The position numbers and the translations under genes were made by a program. Below, one piece after another: positions 1 to 5,910 of a DNA stretch of 7,888 nt. The notes below the pieces were generated by a model. That model was not told where the DNA came from. It was given only the letters and a program-made list of their open reading frames with translations, and ran no database searches. Position 1 is the first letter of the stretch, and every line of letters starts with the position of its first letter. The DNA is from JACPDD01 sp040900105 (GTDB lineage: Bacteria > Patescibacteriota > Microgenomatia > Levybacterales > UBA12049): contig JBBDZP010000009.1 in the NCBI GenBank assembly GCA_040900105.1, positions 1 to 7,888 of the forward strand, given 5' to 3'.

Positions 1-402
1 TTTTAATCTTTTTTCAACAGTTCCTTCACCATTTGTTCCGGCAATCTGGGTTAAAATTTCAAAAACTTGCTTTACGGACATTTCTTCGCTTTTATTTTTC
101 TTTTTATCCGCAAGCTCAAAAGCTGCATTTCCCATATCTCCCAGTTTTGCGTAAAGTTTCAAAACTTCTTCTTTCGATGAACCGTAGGAAATGCCTAAAG
201 ACTGCGCAACTGTTTTTTCCGCCATTCCTATCTCAACAGGCTTAAAAAACGGCGCAATTCTTCCCTGAACCAAATAGCAAATCATGGAAATCTCTGCCTC
301 TGAAGAGCTTTTAAACAAATCTGAAAGAATATCTATTAGAGCAAGGCGGGATGAAGTCTTATCAAGTTTTTCCAAATACGTTGCAAGTTCTCTAAATTTC
401 AT
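1..402 (-). CDS. lig: ATP-dependent DNA ligase, N-terminal part (gene runs off the left edge)
   Basis: The ATG at 402 opens 134 codons that run without a stop to base 1. The product resembles the N-terminal helical DNA-binding domain of archaeal-type ATP-dependent DNA ligases: FRELATYLEKLDKTSSR at residues 3-19, a DILSDLF segment at 24-30, then YLVQGRIAPFF at 43-53 and a VEIGMAE stretch at 56-62. In this family that domain precedes the adenylation domain, which seals nicks through a lysine-AMP intermediate. The catalytic KxDG lysine would lie beyond the window, so activity cannot be judged. The start shares one base with the stop of the receiver gene (TAATG), which suggests translational coupling, and no Shine-Dalgarno site is seen. 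Most bacteria rely on NAD-dependent LigA, so an ATP-dependent enzyme is notable. The family call is fairly sure; the exact subfamily is not. Confidence 0.85.
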   Translation of the reverse strand, partial: MKFRELATYLEKLDKTSSRLALIDILSDLFKSSSEAEISMICYLVQGRIAPFFKPVEIGMAEKTVAQSLGISYGSSKEEVLKLYAKLGDMGNAAFELADKKKNKSEEMSVKQVFEILTQIAGTNGEGTVEKRLK

Positions 403-884
403 TACTGATTTGGTTGTTCCGACGATGGATTTCTTACTTGACTGACAACGTTTCTTAATTGCTGCAATTGTAATGGCTTTCCCCAAACTTCATCTATTCC
501 TTTTTCTCTGAGCTGTTCAGGTGTGTTTTCGCTTAAAAATCGCTCGGCGTCGCCTGTAAAAAGCACTACATGAGGAGGCTTTTTTCCTTCGGGAACATCT
601 TTAGCTGCTTTAGCAACGTCAAAACCGGAAAGCTTACCTGCTAAACCAGCATCTGTAATTACTAGATCGAATGGACTATTTGCTTTTTTTCTGGAATTAA
701 TAAGTTGTATTGCTTCTTCTGCTGTAGTGCAGCTTGTTACTATTGTATTTACCTCTCTCCTCAATACTAGCTCTATCATCGCTTTTGGCACCTCTTCATC
801 TTCAACAAGAAGCACTCTAATATTTTTGGGTCTTTCTCCTCGTTCCTGTAATTCACCTTCTTCTGAAAAATTAGTCATACTCAT
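402..884 (-). CDS. Stand-alone response regulator receiver domain (CheY-like)
   Basis: The 160-aa product is a single receiver domain. Residues 22-28 form the first beta strand (IRVLLVE), E28-D29 make the acidic Mg-binding pocket, D78 in LVITDAGL is the expected phospho-acceptor, T110 in LFTGD is the switch threonine, and K136-P137 is the conserved Lys-Pro pair, so all key residues are present. The first 20 residues are charged and probably disordered, and the tail after about 150 is short and polar, leaving no output domain. It probably acts by protein contact, like CheY or Spo0F. No histidine kinase gene is in the window. The start overlaps the end of the Fic gene by four bases (ATGA) and its stop overlaps the ligase start, so it is the middle gene of a coupled operon. 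A second ATG two codons in (878) is an equally possible start. Confidence 0.9.
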   Translation of the reverse strand: MSMTNFSEEGELQERGERPKNIRVLLVEDEEVPKAMIELVLRREVNTIVTSCTTAEEAIQLINSRKKANSPFDLVITDAGLAGKLSGFDVAKAAKDVPEGKKPPHVVLFTGDAERFLSENTPEQLREKGIDEVWGKPLQLQQLRNVVSQVRNPSSEQPNQ

Positions 885-1927
885 TTCATTATATACTTTG
901 CGCCTTTGGTACTTCCGCTTTTGCCTACTATACCAGCTTTAATCAGCGCTTTCAATTCATTTAAGATTGTGTCTTCAGACACCATTGGAAATAACTGTTC
1001 AAAGCCTTTGTTTTGTAGATATCCTGTTTTTTGAATGTACTCTATAATCCTAAGCTGACGGTCTGTAAGCATAAGAGGGGTTCCGCCTAATTTTGATTTA
1101 AGTTTTGCATCAATAGAAACCCGCTCAACCTTTTCTTTTATTTTTGAAAGCTCAATTGAAAGTCCTTGAGTGAAATACTCAAGCCAGCGCGTCAAATCTC
1201 CCCCATTTTTTTCAACACTTTTAAGCGCCTCGTAATAAACTTCTGAATCACTGTCAAAATATTCCTCCAAAGAAAAGAATTTTCTTATGTCATAACCGTC
1301 TTGAAAAAGGATTAGAGTTGATAAAGCACGCGCAACCCGTCCGTTTCCGTCAATAAATGGGTGAATTCTCACCAATTCATAATGAACAATACCGCTATTC
1401 AAAACTGGATGAATATCCTGCATTTCCGAGCTATTTACAAATGCCAAAAGATCCTTAATTTGAAAGGAAATAGCAATTGCCAAAGGTGGCCTAAAGGATA
1501 CCTCGCCTGTTGCGCTATTTTTAACAACAACTTGTGTTTTTCTAAACTCCCCACACTTCTGTGGGTCTAAAATCTTAGCAACGGTTAATTTATGTATGTG
1601 CTTTATGAGGTCTTCGGAGATTTGCTTCCTCTCAGTCTTACTTTCTCCAATAAAATCCATTGCTTTCCGGTAATTTATTACTTCTTGAATATCGCGGTCT
1701 CTTGCTACTATTTCTTTTCCCTCCAGAACTTTCTCGGCTTGGGAAAGGTTGAGCTCGTTTCCCTCAATATGAGTACCAAAATGGACTGCCCTTACTATAG
1801 CCTCGTTCTGAAATCTCTTCTCATAGTACGGGAGAAGCGGAGCATGGTCTATAACCTCTTTTGCGGCCTCAATAACTCCAATGTTCTTGAGAATTTTATT
1901 AGTGATTAGAAACCTAGGTATGTACAT
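881..1927 (-). CDS. Fic-family protein (probable AMP transferase) with C-terminal winged helix
   Basis: The product carries a full Fic active-site motif, HPFIDGNGRVAR, at about residues 189-200 counted from the ATG at 1927. Fic enzymes with this motif usually transfer AMP from ATP to a hydroxyl side chain of a target protein. Near residues 52-57 lies THIEGN, placed like the N-terminal inhibitory helix of class II Fic proteins, whose glutamate blocks ATP gamma-phosphate binding. The last 60 residues (from LTDRQLRIIEYIQ) look like a winged-helix DNA-binding domain, as in many Fic-wHTH proteins that modify themselves or regulate their own gene. I chose the ATG at 1927, giving 348 aa. A TTG at 1960 would add 11 residues, but they are encoded by a tandem repeat and give only MLISYLLFLIS. 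The gene heads an operon with the receiver and ligase genes. The true target is unknown. Confidence 0.88.
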   Translation of the reverse strand: MYIPRFLITNKILKNIGVIEAAKEVIDHAPLLPYYEKRFQNEAIVRAVHFGTHIEGNELNLSQAEKVLEGKEIVARDRDIQEVINYRKAMDFIGESKTERKQISEDLIKHIHKLTVAKILDPQKCGEFRKTQVVVKNSATGEVSFRPPLAIAISFQIKDLLAFVNSSEMQDIHPVLNSGIVHYELVRIHPFIDGNGRVARALSTLILFQDGYDIRKFFSLEEYFDSDSEVYYEALKSVEKNGGDLTRWLEYFTQGLSIELSKIKEKVERVSIDAKLKSKLGGTPLMLTDRQLRIIEYIQKTGYLQNKGFEQLFPMVSEDTILNELKALIKAGIVGKSGSTKGAKYIMK

Positions 1928-1929
1928 AG

Positions 1930-1964
1930 AGATAAGAAATAAGAGATAAGAGATAAGCAATAAG
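1930..1964 (+). repeat. Degenerate tandem heptamer array, ATAAG core, five units
   Basis: Five consecutive 7-base units share the core ATAAG, which recurs at 1932, 1939, 1946, 1953 and 1960. The two leading bases of each unit vary (AG, AA, AG, AG, CA). The array lies just upstream of the chosen Fic start and would be translated only if the TTG at 1960 were used. An inverted relative lies at 2068-2095. Confidence 0.85.
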
Positions 1965-2096
1965 TTATTTTTGAGATTGATGCAAACGCCAAATTAGACG
2001 TCCACACTCTTCTTTTAAGCTTTGAAGGTCGCTAAAATCTTTTTTATTTAAAAACCCTTGTATTGTACTTATTGCTTCTTGCTTATTACTTATCAC
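1965..2096 (-). CDS. Possible small protein of 43 aa, unrecognised
   Basis: A GTG at 2096 opens 43 codons that end with TAA at 1967-1965. The product is mostly one amphipathic helical stretch (STIQGFLNKKDFSDLQSLKE, then ECGRLIWRLHQ), with no signal peptide or zinc motif, and I do not recognise its family. The frame is also open upstream to TTG codons at 2138 and 2141. In favour: protein-like composition and a TAATAC box at 2109-2104, seven bases before the GTG, which would suit a leaderless message. Against: its first ten codons lie in the inverted heptamer array and no Shine-Dalgarno site is seen. It points the same way as the Fic gene, 37 bases before the Fic ATG. It may be a real small gene, the leftover tail of a larger gene, or chance. 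Confidence 0.3.
   Translation of the reverse strand: MISNKQEAISTIQGFLNKKDFSDLQSLKEECGRLIWRLHQSQK
2068..2095 (-). repeat. Degenerate tandem heptamer array, four units, inverted relative to 1930-1964
   Basis: Read on the minus strand, 2095 to 2068 gives TGATAAG, TAATAAG, CAAGAAG and CAATAAG. Three units keep the ATAAG core and one is changed to AGAAG. It is the same heptamer family as 1930-1964 in opposite orientation, so the two arrays bracket a core of about 100 bases. The unit CAATAAG followed by T occurs in both arrays, giving at least a 9-bp perfect inverted match. Confidence 0.75.
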
Positions 2097-2152
2097 TATT
2101 CCAGTATTAATTAACGCATATTTCCCGAGAAAATGCAACAACTAGCTATCTT

Positions 2153-2161
2153 TGCTATAAT
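2153..2161 (+). promoter_or_regulatory. Extended -10 promoter (TGC-TATAAT) for the two-helix membrane protein
   Basis: A perfect TATAAT lies at 2156-2161, preceded by TG at 2153-2154, which is the extended -10 form. No good -35 box is seen about 17 bases upstream. Only six bases separate the box from the ATG at 2168, so transcription should start at or next to the A of the start codon. There is no room for a Shine-Dalgarno site. This predicts a leaderless mRNA. Confidence 0.7.
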
Positions 2162-2167
2162 TTAGCC

Positions 2168-2437
2168 ATGGCAACCAAAGCTCAGAAAGAAAAAAGATTC
2201 CATGTGGAGCTTGCAAAACAGATGCTTACGCTTGCAACCAGCGGATTTGGACTTGTTGCGGCCTTGGCATGGAATAGCCTTATACAGGAATTTGTAAACA
2301 ATTACGTTAAAAAATGGATCCCGGGAGAAGAAGGCGGTCTCATTTCCCTTTTTATTTACGCACTACTTATAACATCACTTGCGGTTTTTGTAACTTACCA
2401 GCTTTCAAGACTCTCCGAAAGACTCCAGGATCGCTAA
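2168..2437 (+). CDS. Small two-helix membrane protein, DUF5654-like
   Basis: The 89-aa product has a charged N-terminus (residues 1-12), a first hydrophobic segment at about 19-41 that contains GFGLVAALAWNSLIQEF, a short polar loop with WIPGEEGG at about 50-57, and a second membrane helix at about 58-79 (LISLFIYALLITSLAVFVTY), followed by a charged tail. The layout and the AALAWN segment match what I remember of DUF5654, a family of unknown function found in archaea and candidate-phyla bacteria. That recall is unchecked. It is alone on the plus strand, has its own strong promoter, and its TAA overlaps the stop codon of the convergent nnrD gene by three bases. Function is unknown; a small homo-oligomeric membrane protein is the most that can be inferred. 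Confidence 0.75.
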   Translation: MATKAQKEKRFHVELAKQMLTLATSGFGLVAALAWNSLIQEFVNNYVKKWIPGEEGGLISLFIYALLITSLAVFVTYQLSRLSERLQDR

Positions 2438-3249
2438 GCCATTTTCCTCATTACCGAAGGTATTTCTGAGGCTAGATCTGAAGCGTTGAAGCTGGTTCCG
2501 ACTTTTTCAAAGAGAGATTCTCCGGCTTTTTTACTTATATAACTTGCAGCGCATGCTGCCAAAAATGCGCTGTTTTTACAGTATAAAGCTGCCACGAGCC
2601 CAGCGAGCACATCTCCAGTGCCGCCTTTTGTCATCCCCGCGTTTCCGCCGACAATCTCAACACACTGCGAGGCAGAGCAGACGATATCTTTCTCCCCTTT
2701 GAGTAGAATTACAACATCATATTTTTTTGCCATTTTAGAAACATTTTCTGCTGTTGGCTCTAGATCAAACAATGTTTTAAATTCATTCTTGTGAGGCGTG
2801 AGTATAGAATTTTCCGGCAAATCCTCCCTAGAAACCGTCTGCAAACTTCCTCCGTCTATAACCCACTTTTTGTCCGGATACTCTTCAAGAAGCCGCTCTG
2901 TCAATTTTTTAGTGTCGTCGTCCCCTGCTTCCTCTCCTTCTTTGCGGGGTAATCCCGGGCCAATCAAAACACAATCAACTTCTTCCATATAGCTATCTAT
3001 TTTTGATCGTGGGATTACAATTCCGTTTCTAAACTCCTCTTTTGCTTTTTGAACCAATTCATTATTTTCGGGCACAGAAGCATAAAAAACCATGTCTACA
3101 ATCCGGGAAGCGACTTCAAGAGACCATAAAGATGCTGCATGGAATAGTTTGCTTCCGCCAATAAGCAAAAGTTTTCCATTCTGCCCTTTATGAGACCCGG
3201 GAGCCGGCTTATATAAGTTTTTGAGTATTGAGCTATCAAATTTATCCAT
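2434..3249 (-). CDS. nnrD: ADP/ATP-dependent NAD(P)H-hydrate dehydratase
   Basis: The 271-aa product matches the YjeF C-terminal (ribokinase-like) family, which uses ADP or ATP to turn damaged S-NAD(P)H hydrate back into NAD(P)H in the cytoplasm. Visible signatures are SHKGQNGKLLLIGGS at residues 19-33, IGPGL at 96-100, DGG at 132-134, LTPHKNEF at 150-157, LLKG at 182-185 and the signature NAGMTKGGTGDVLAG at 203-217, where D213 is the expected catalytic base. Length fits the stand-alone domain; the NnrE epimerase half found fused in many bacteria is absent and not seen in the window. An acidic insert (EGEEAGDDD, 104-112) is unusual but lies in a probable surface loop. It is the last gene of the operon from UMP kinase: its ATG shares a base with the hydrolase stop and it has a good Shine-Dalgarno site. 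Confidence 0.92.
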   Translation of the reverse strand: MDKFDSSILKNLYKPAPGSHKGQNGKLLLIGGSKLFHAASLWSLEVASRIVDMVFYASVPENNELVQKAKEEFRNGIVIPRSKIDSYMEEVDCVLIGPGLPRKEGEEAGDDDTKKLTERLLEEYPDKKWVIDGGSLQTVSREDLPENSILTPHKNEFKTLFDLEPTAENVSKMAKKYDVVILLKGEKDIVCSASQCVEIVGGNAGMTKGGTGDVLAGLVAALYCKNSAFLAACAASYISKKAGESLFEKVGTSFNASDLASEIPSVMRKMA

Positions 3250-3959
3250 TATAAAGTCTCCTTAAACCATTCTACTATTTTCTTTTGCAAAATTTTTTTA
3301 GCCTGCGGATATTGACTTATTCTATGCTTCGCACCTTTTACAATAAACTCTTCTTTTCTTTTGACCAACTTAGATTTTTCTAGATATCTCTCTACCATAA
3401 CCGGGGCCAAAACGTCATCTAATTCACACTTTGCGACCAGTAAATTACCGCTAAATTTTTCTATTTCCTTGTAAGACTGACTTTTTTCATAATCTTTTCT
3501 TAGCTCATTAAACTCGTTAACAAAATCTACATGCCTTTTGTTTAAAATCTTAGGTGCATAGGCAGCCGGAGCCGAAAGAACTAAAGATTTAAATTTATAT
3601 TTATCAGCAAGCATCGCTGCCCAAAATCCTCCAAAACTTGAACCGTAAAGACCAGTTCTATTTTTATTTACCTCTGCCAAAGATAGAAAAAAACCTAATC
3701 CTGCCTTAGCATCCTCTTGCCCCATTTCAATAGTTTGATTTTCAAACCTACCATCGCTTTTTCCACACCCCCGGAAATTAAATGCAAAACCTAAAATACC
3801 CTTCTTGGAAAGATATTTAGCAATTTCGTATTGTGTCTCACCGTCAGAACCACTGCCATGAAAGCAAATTACTCCAGGAAACGGTCCTTTTCCTTTGGGG
3901 ATAAATACCAAGCCTCTAAGTGTATCTTTACCTACATTAAATTCAACTTTTTTCTCCAT
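3249..3959 (-). CDS. Alpha/beta hydrolase (serine hydrolase, dienelactone hydrolase/acyl-peptidase-like)
   Basis: The 236-aa product has the features of a cytoplasmic alpha/beta hydrolase. These are the strand and oxyanion-hole region VICFHGSGSDG at residues 30-40, a FNFRGCGKSDG turn at 60-70, the nucleophile elbow GSSFGG at 106-111 with S108 as nucleophile, an acidic LDDVLAP segment at 180-186 (D182 or D181), and H212 in KGAKH. A full catalytic triad is therefore present. No signal peptide or membrane segment is seen. The substrate cannot be told from sequence; carboxylic esters or small acyl compounds are typical. The ATG follows the recF stop with no gap, and its own stop overlaps nnrD, so it is made with them. 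Neighbours give no clear clue to substrate. Confidence 0.85.
   Translation of the reverse strand: MEKKVEFNVGKDTLRGLVFIPKGKGPFPGVICFHGSGSDGETQYEIAKYLSKKGILGFAFNFRGCGKSDGRFENQTIEMGQEDAKAGLGFFLSLAEVNKNRTGLYGSSFGGFWAAMLADKYKFKSLVLSAPAAYAPKILNKRHVDFVNEFNELRKDYEKSQSYKEIEKFSGNLLVAKCELDDVLAPVMVERYLEKSKLVKRKEEFIVKGAKHRISQYPQAKKILQKKIVEWFKETL
3257..3263 (-). promoter_or_regulatory. Shine-Dalgarno site of nnrD
   Basis: On the minus strand AAGGAGA lies seven bases before the ATG at 3249, inside the last codons of the hydrolase gene. It is the only strong Shine-Dalgarno match I see before any gene in this window. It fixes the nnrD start and allows initiation without relying only on the upstream TAATG overlap. 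Confidence 0.75.
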
Positions 3960-5015
3960 TTATTTCTTCAATTCTATCACAGTGGTATCTCTTAACTTGC
4001 TATTGATAAACTCCTCATGGGTTGTAGTTACTATTGACTGTTGCTTGTCAATCATTTCCGATACGAGCTTTATGTGCCCTTCATCCAGTTCCGAGAATAT
4101 ATCATCCAGAAGAAGAAGAGGCCTTTCCCCAAGGGTTTTTTCTATAAAATCCAGCTGGAGAAGTTTTAATTGCAAGATAACGAGCCGATGTTGTCCCCTT
4201 GAGCCATAACTTTTTAGATCTTTTGTTGAACCGGTCGCATTATCAAACATATCTATTTTAAAATCATCCCTATGAGGACCAACTAAAGTCACACCCGAGG
4301 CAACTTCCGCGTCTTTGTATTGTTCTAACCGTGTTTCTGAAATAATACTTTTATCATAAGTTACAACAAAGTCAAAAATATCTTTTTGGGCTTTATTTAT
4401 AAACTCAAGAAATTCTTCCCTCTTCTTTGTAATTACACTTCCTGTATTTATCAAAAGCGTATCCCAATAATCAAATTGTTTTTCATTTCTAGCTCCGCTG
4501 CCCTGAGCCAGATCCAAAAGCGCGTTTCTTTGCCTTAAAGCCTTTACATAGGAAGACAGGGCATATCTATAATCCCTGTCTGTTTGCTCCAGGACCGCAT
4601 CTAAAAATTCACGGCGCAAATGCGGAGAGCCGGTGATAATATCCAAATCCGAGGGCGAAAATATTACTGCGGCAAGGTTAGCGGAAAAATTTAATCTGCT
4701 TTTGGCAACTCCATTCACTAAATATTTCCTTCGCCCCCTCACAAACGTATCTTCATCTCCTAGAATAACTAAAACTTCAAGTTCCGTATCCTGAGTCTTA
4801 CCCTTTGCCTTTGCCAAAATCTCTCCGCTTCTAACCACCTCTTCATCCTTTGCTCCCCGGCTGCTTTTGCCCGTTGCAATAAATGTAATAGCTTCTAAAA
4901 GATTTGTTTTTCCGGAGGTATTTGGCCCTACTATAAAAGTTATCTTATCCGAAAATTCAAATGAGGCTTTCTGGTGATTTCTGAAGTTCTCAAGTTCTAA
5001 GTTCTTTAAATGCAT
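3960..5015 (-). CDS. recF: DNA replication and repair protein RecF
   Basis: The 351-aa length fits RecF, an SMC/ABC-type ATPase that binds gapped duplex DNA and, with RecO and RecR, loads RecA. Visible are the N-terminal LENFRNHQ at residues 8-15, Walker A GPNTSGKTN at 30-38, the FSPSDLDIITGSPHLRREFLD stretch that is strongly RecF-like (about 120-140), VGPHRDDF in the middle, the ABC signature SRGQ at 272-275, Walker B LLLLDD at 300-305 and D-loop SELD at 308-311. No coiled-coil insertion is seen, as expected for RecF rather than SMC or RecN. It starts seven bases after the UMP kinase stop and abuts the hydrolase gene. In many bacteria recF follows dnaN near the origin; here it does not, so synteny gives no origin signal. 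Confidence 0.95.
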   Translation of the reverse strand: MHLKNLELENFRNHQKASFEFSDKITFIVGPNTSGKTNLLEAITFIATGKSSRGAKDEEVVRSGEILAKAKGKTQDTELEVLVILGDEDTFVRGRRKYLVNGVAKSRLNFSANLAAVIFSPSDLDIITGSPHLRREFLDAVLEQTDRDYRYALSSYVKALRQRNALLDLAQGSGARNEKQFDYWDTLLINTGSVITKKREEFLEFINKAQKDIFDFVVTYDKSIISETRLEQYKDAEVASGVTLVGPHRDDFKIDMFDNATGSTKDLKSYGSRGQHRLVILQLKLLQLDFIEKTLGERPLLLLDDIFSELDEGHIKLVSEMIDKQQSIVTTTHEEFINSKLRDTTVIELKK

Positions 5016-5022
5016 TACCGCT

Positions 5023-5748
5023 CTACTCTATCACAGTTCCCACAAAATTCTCACCGTCTAAATATTTTCTGACGTTCTCAAGGTTATTTCCATTTAAAAC
5101 TGCGACTTTAAGCTCTAAATCTTCTGCTTTTTGAGCTGCAATTGGATCAAACGGGGCATTCATCCCAGGGTCCCACTTGTCTCCGACGATTTTCCTAAAC
5201 TCTTCCCAATTTATCTTATCTATTGGCTTTGCGTCCGGAAATTTTTTGGGATCTTTATCATAAACCTTGTCAACGTTTGAAAGATTTATTATAGATTTTA
5301 TCCCGTAATCTTCACAGAGAAGCGTTGCGCAATAATCCGTGGACCAACCCGGCTTCCAACCTGACGCGATAACAACGGGCTCCGTAACTTTCCTTATGAT
5401 TTCGTAATGTTTTACTACGTACTGGTGTGAGATGTCTCTAAAAATGGTTCTTACAAGATGGGCATTAAGTTTTGTTGCATGGATTCCAAGCCAATCTAAA
5501 TCGTCCCGGGTTAGTGCGTGACCTACCACTCTCTCCCCTGCGTCGCGGTAATGACGGGCAACTGATCCTCCTCCTATAACCAAAAAAAACTGGCGTTTTG
5601 GGTTCTTTGCCAGCTCGTCGCGGATAAATTTATTGAGCTTTGATAGAAATTCAGTATCAATTCCACCATTCGGAACAACAAGAGATCCTCCTATTGACAT
5701 TACTACTTTGTCTGTATAGCCGCTTGCCATAATTCGATTGTAACTCAT
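5023..5748 (-). CDS. pyrH: UMP kinase, archaeal-type amino-acid-kinase fold
   Basis: The 241-aa product belongs to the amino-acid kinase family and most resembles archaeal UMP kinases, which make UDP from UMP and ATP. Visible motifs are SIGGSLVVP at residues 18-26 (nucleotide-binding, without the lysine of E. coli PyrH), VIGGGSVARHYRDAG at 57-71, DWLGIHATKLNAHLVR at 85-100, GWKPGWSTDY at 130-139, and NLSNVDKVYDKDPKKFPDA at 155-173, the usual adenine-site loop. A near C-terminal segment, DPGMNAPFDPIAAQKAEDL, fits the phosphate-binding end of the fold. The ATG at 5748 is taken as start with a weak AGGG four bases upstream; an ATG at 5730 would cost six residues. It leads the operon pyrH-recF-hydrolase-nnrD. 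Other members of the fold (isopentenyl phosphate kinase, glutamate kinase) are less likely. Confidence 0.85.
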   Translation of the reverse strand: MSYNRIMASGYTDKVVMSIGGSLVVPNGGIDTEFLSKLNKFIRDELAKNPKRQFFLVIGGGSVARHYRDAGERVVGHALTRDDLDWLGIHATKLNAHLVRTIFRDISHQYVVKHYEIIRKVTEPVVIASGWKPGWSTDYCATLLCEDYGIKSIINLSNVDKVYDKDPKKFPDAKPIDKINWEEFRKIVGDKWDPGMNAPFDPIAAQKAEDLELKVAVLNGNNLENVRKYLDGENFVGTVIE

Positions 5749-5826
5749 TATGCCCTGAGCGCCGGATGGGCATAAAATCTTTTGACTTTGCTCAAGATTA
5801 CTCTATGCTGAACTTTTCGAACGCAT

Positions 5827-5856
5827 AAAAAACTAGCACTTTTTTACCGGTGCTAG
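5827..5856 (-). terminator. Hairpin plus T-tract, intrinsic terminator or attenuator before pyrH
   Basis: On the minus strand CTAGCAC (5856-5850) pairs with GTGCTAG (5839-5833) across a 10-base loop, and six T follow at once (5832-5827). This is the normal shape of a Rho-independent terminator read on the minus strand. It could end transcripts coming from the glycoside hydrolase gene, or act inside the pyrH leader, since it lies 79 bases before the pyrH start. The stem is only 7 bp, so strength is uncertain. Confidence 0.65.
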
Positions 5857-5862
5857 ATTAGC

Positions 5863-5891
5863 ATAGTAACACAGCCAAAAATATAATTCAA
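5863..5891 (-). promoter_or_regulatory. Possible pyrH operon promoter
   Basis: On the minus strand TTGAAT (5891-5886) and TACTAT (5868-5863) are separated by exactly 17 bases, and TGT precedes the -10 box, the extended form seen at two other starts in this window. The expected start point near 5856 would place the terminator-like hairpin at the very 5' end of the transcript. Matches to consensus are partial, so this is tentative. Confidence 0.35.
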
Positions 5892-5909
5892 TAGGAATAT
5901 ATTTTTGGC
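5874..5909. repeat. Perfect 12-bp inverted repeat, long hairpin
   Basis: GCCAAAAATATA at 5874-5885 is the exact reverse complement of TATATTTTTGGC at 5898-5909. Three more pairs (TTC/GAA) form inside after a single bulged A at 5886, leaving a 5-base loop. It may stop transcription from either side, since the gene ends toward it from the right, but no clean T-tract follows it. Its arms share sequence with the 11-bp direct repeats at 5900 and 6154. Confidence 0.8.
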
Positions 5910-5910
5910 A
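5900..5910 (+). repeat. 11-bp direct repeat, left copy
   Basis: TATTTTTGGCA occurs here and again at 6154-6164, 254 bases apart. The left copy overlaps one arm of the hairpin at 5874-5909 and touches the AATT heptamer array. Confidence 0.7.

Noticed and set aside
1592..1909. A 105-codon plus-strand open frame inside the Fic gene
   Set aside because: It lies wholly opposite well-conserved Fic coding sequence and its product is rich in Leu, Phe, Tyr and Ser with no recognisable motif, as expected of a shadow frame.
1925..1960. Signal peptide or membrane anchor on the Fic protein from the TTG start (MLISYLLFLIS)
   Set aside because: These residues come from translating the heptamer array; the conserved Fic N-terminus fits a start at the ATG at 1927.
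1930..2095. CRISPR array
   Set aside because: Units are 7 bases with no spacers of even length; this is a degenerate tandem repeat.
3895..4209. A 104-codon plus-strand open frame over the recF-hydrolase junction
   Set aside because: It is antisense to the RecF Walker B region and has a serine-rich, motif-free product.
5776..5799. AATCTT/AAGATT inverted repeat in the pyrH leader
   Set aside because: The stem is only six AT-rich pairs with a 12-base loop and no T-tract; it is likely by chance in DNA of this composition.
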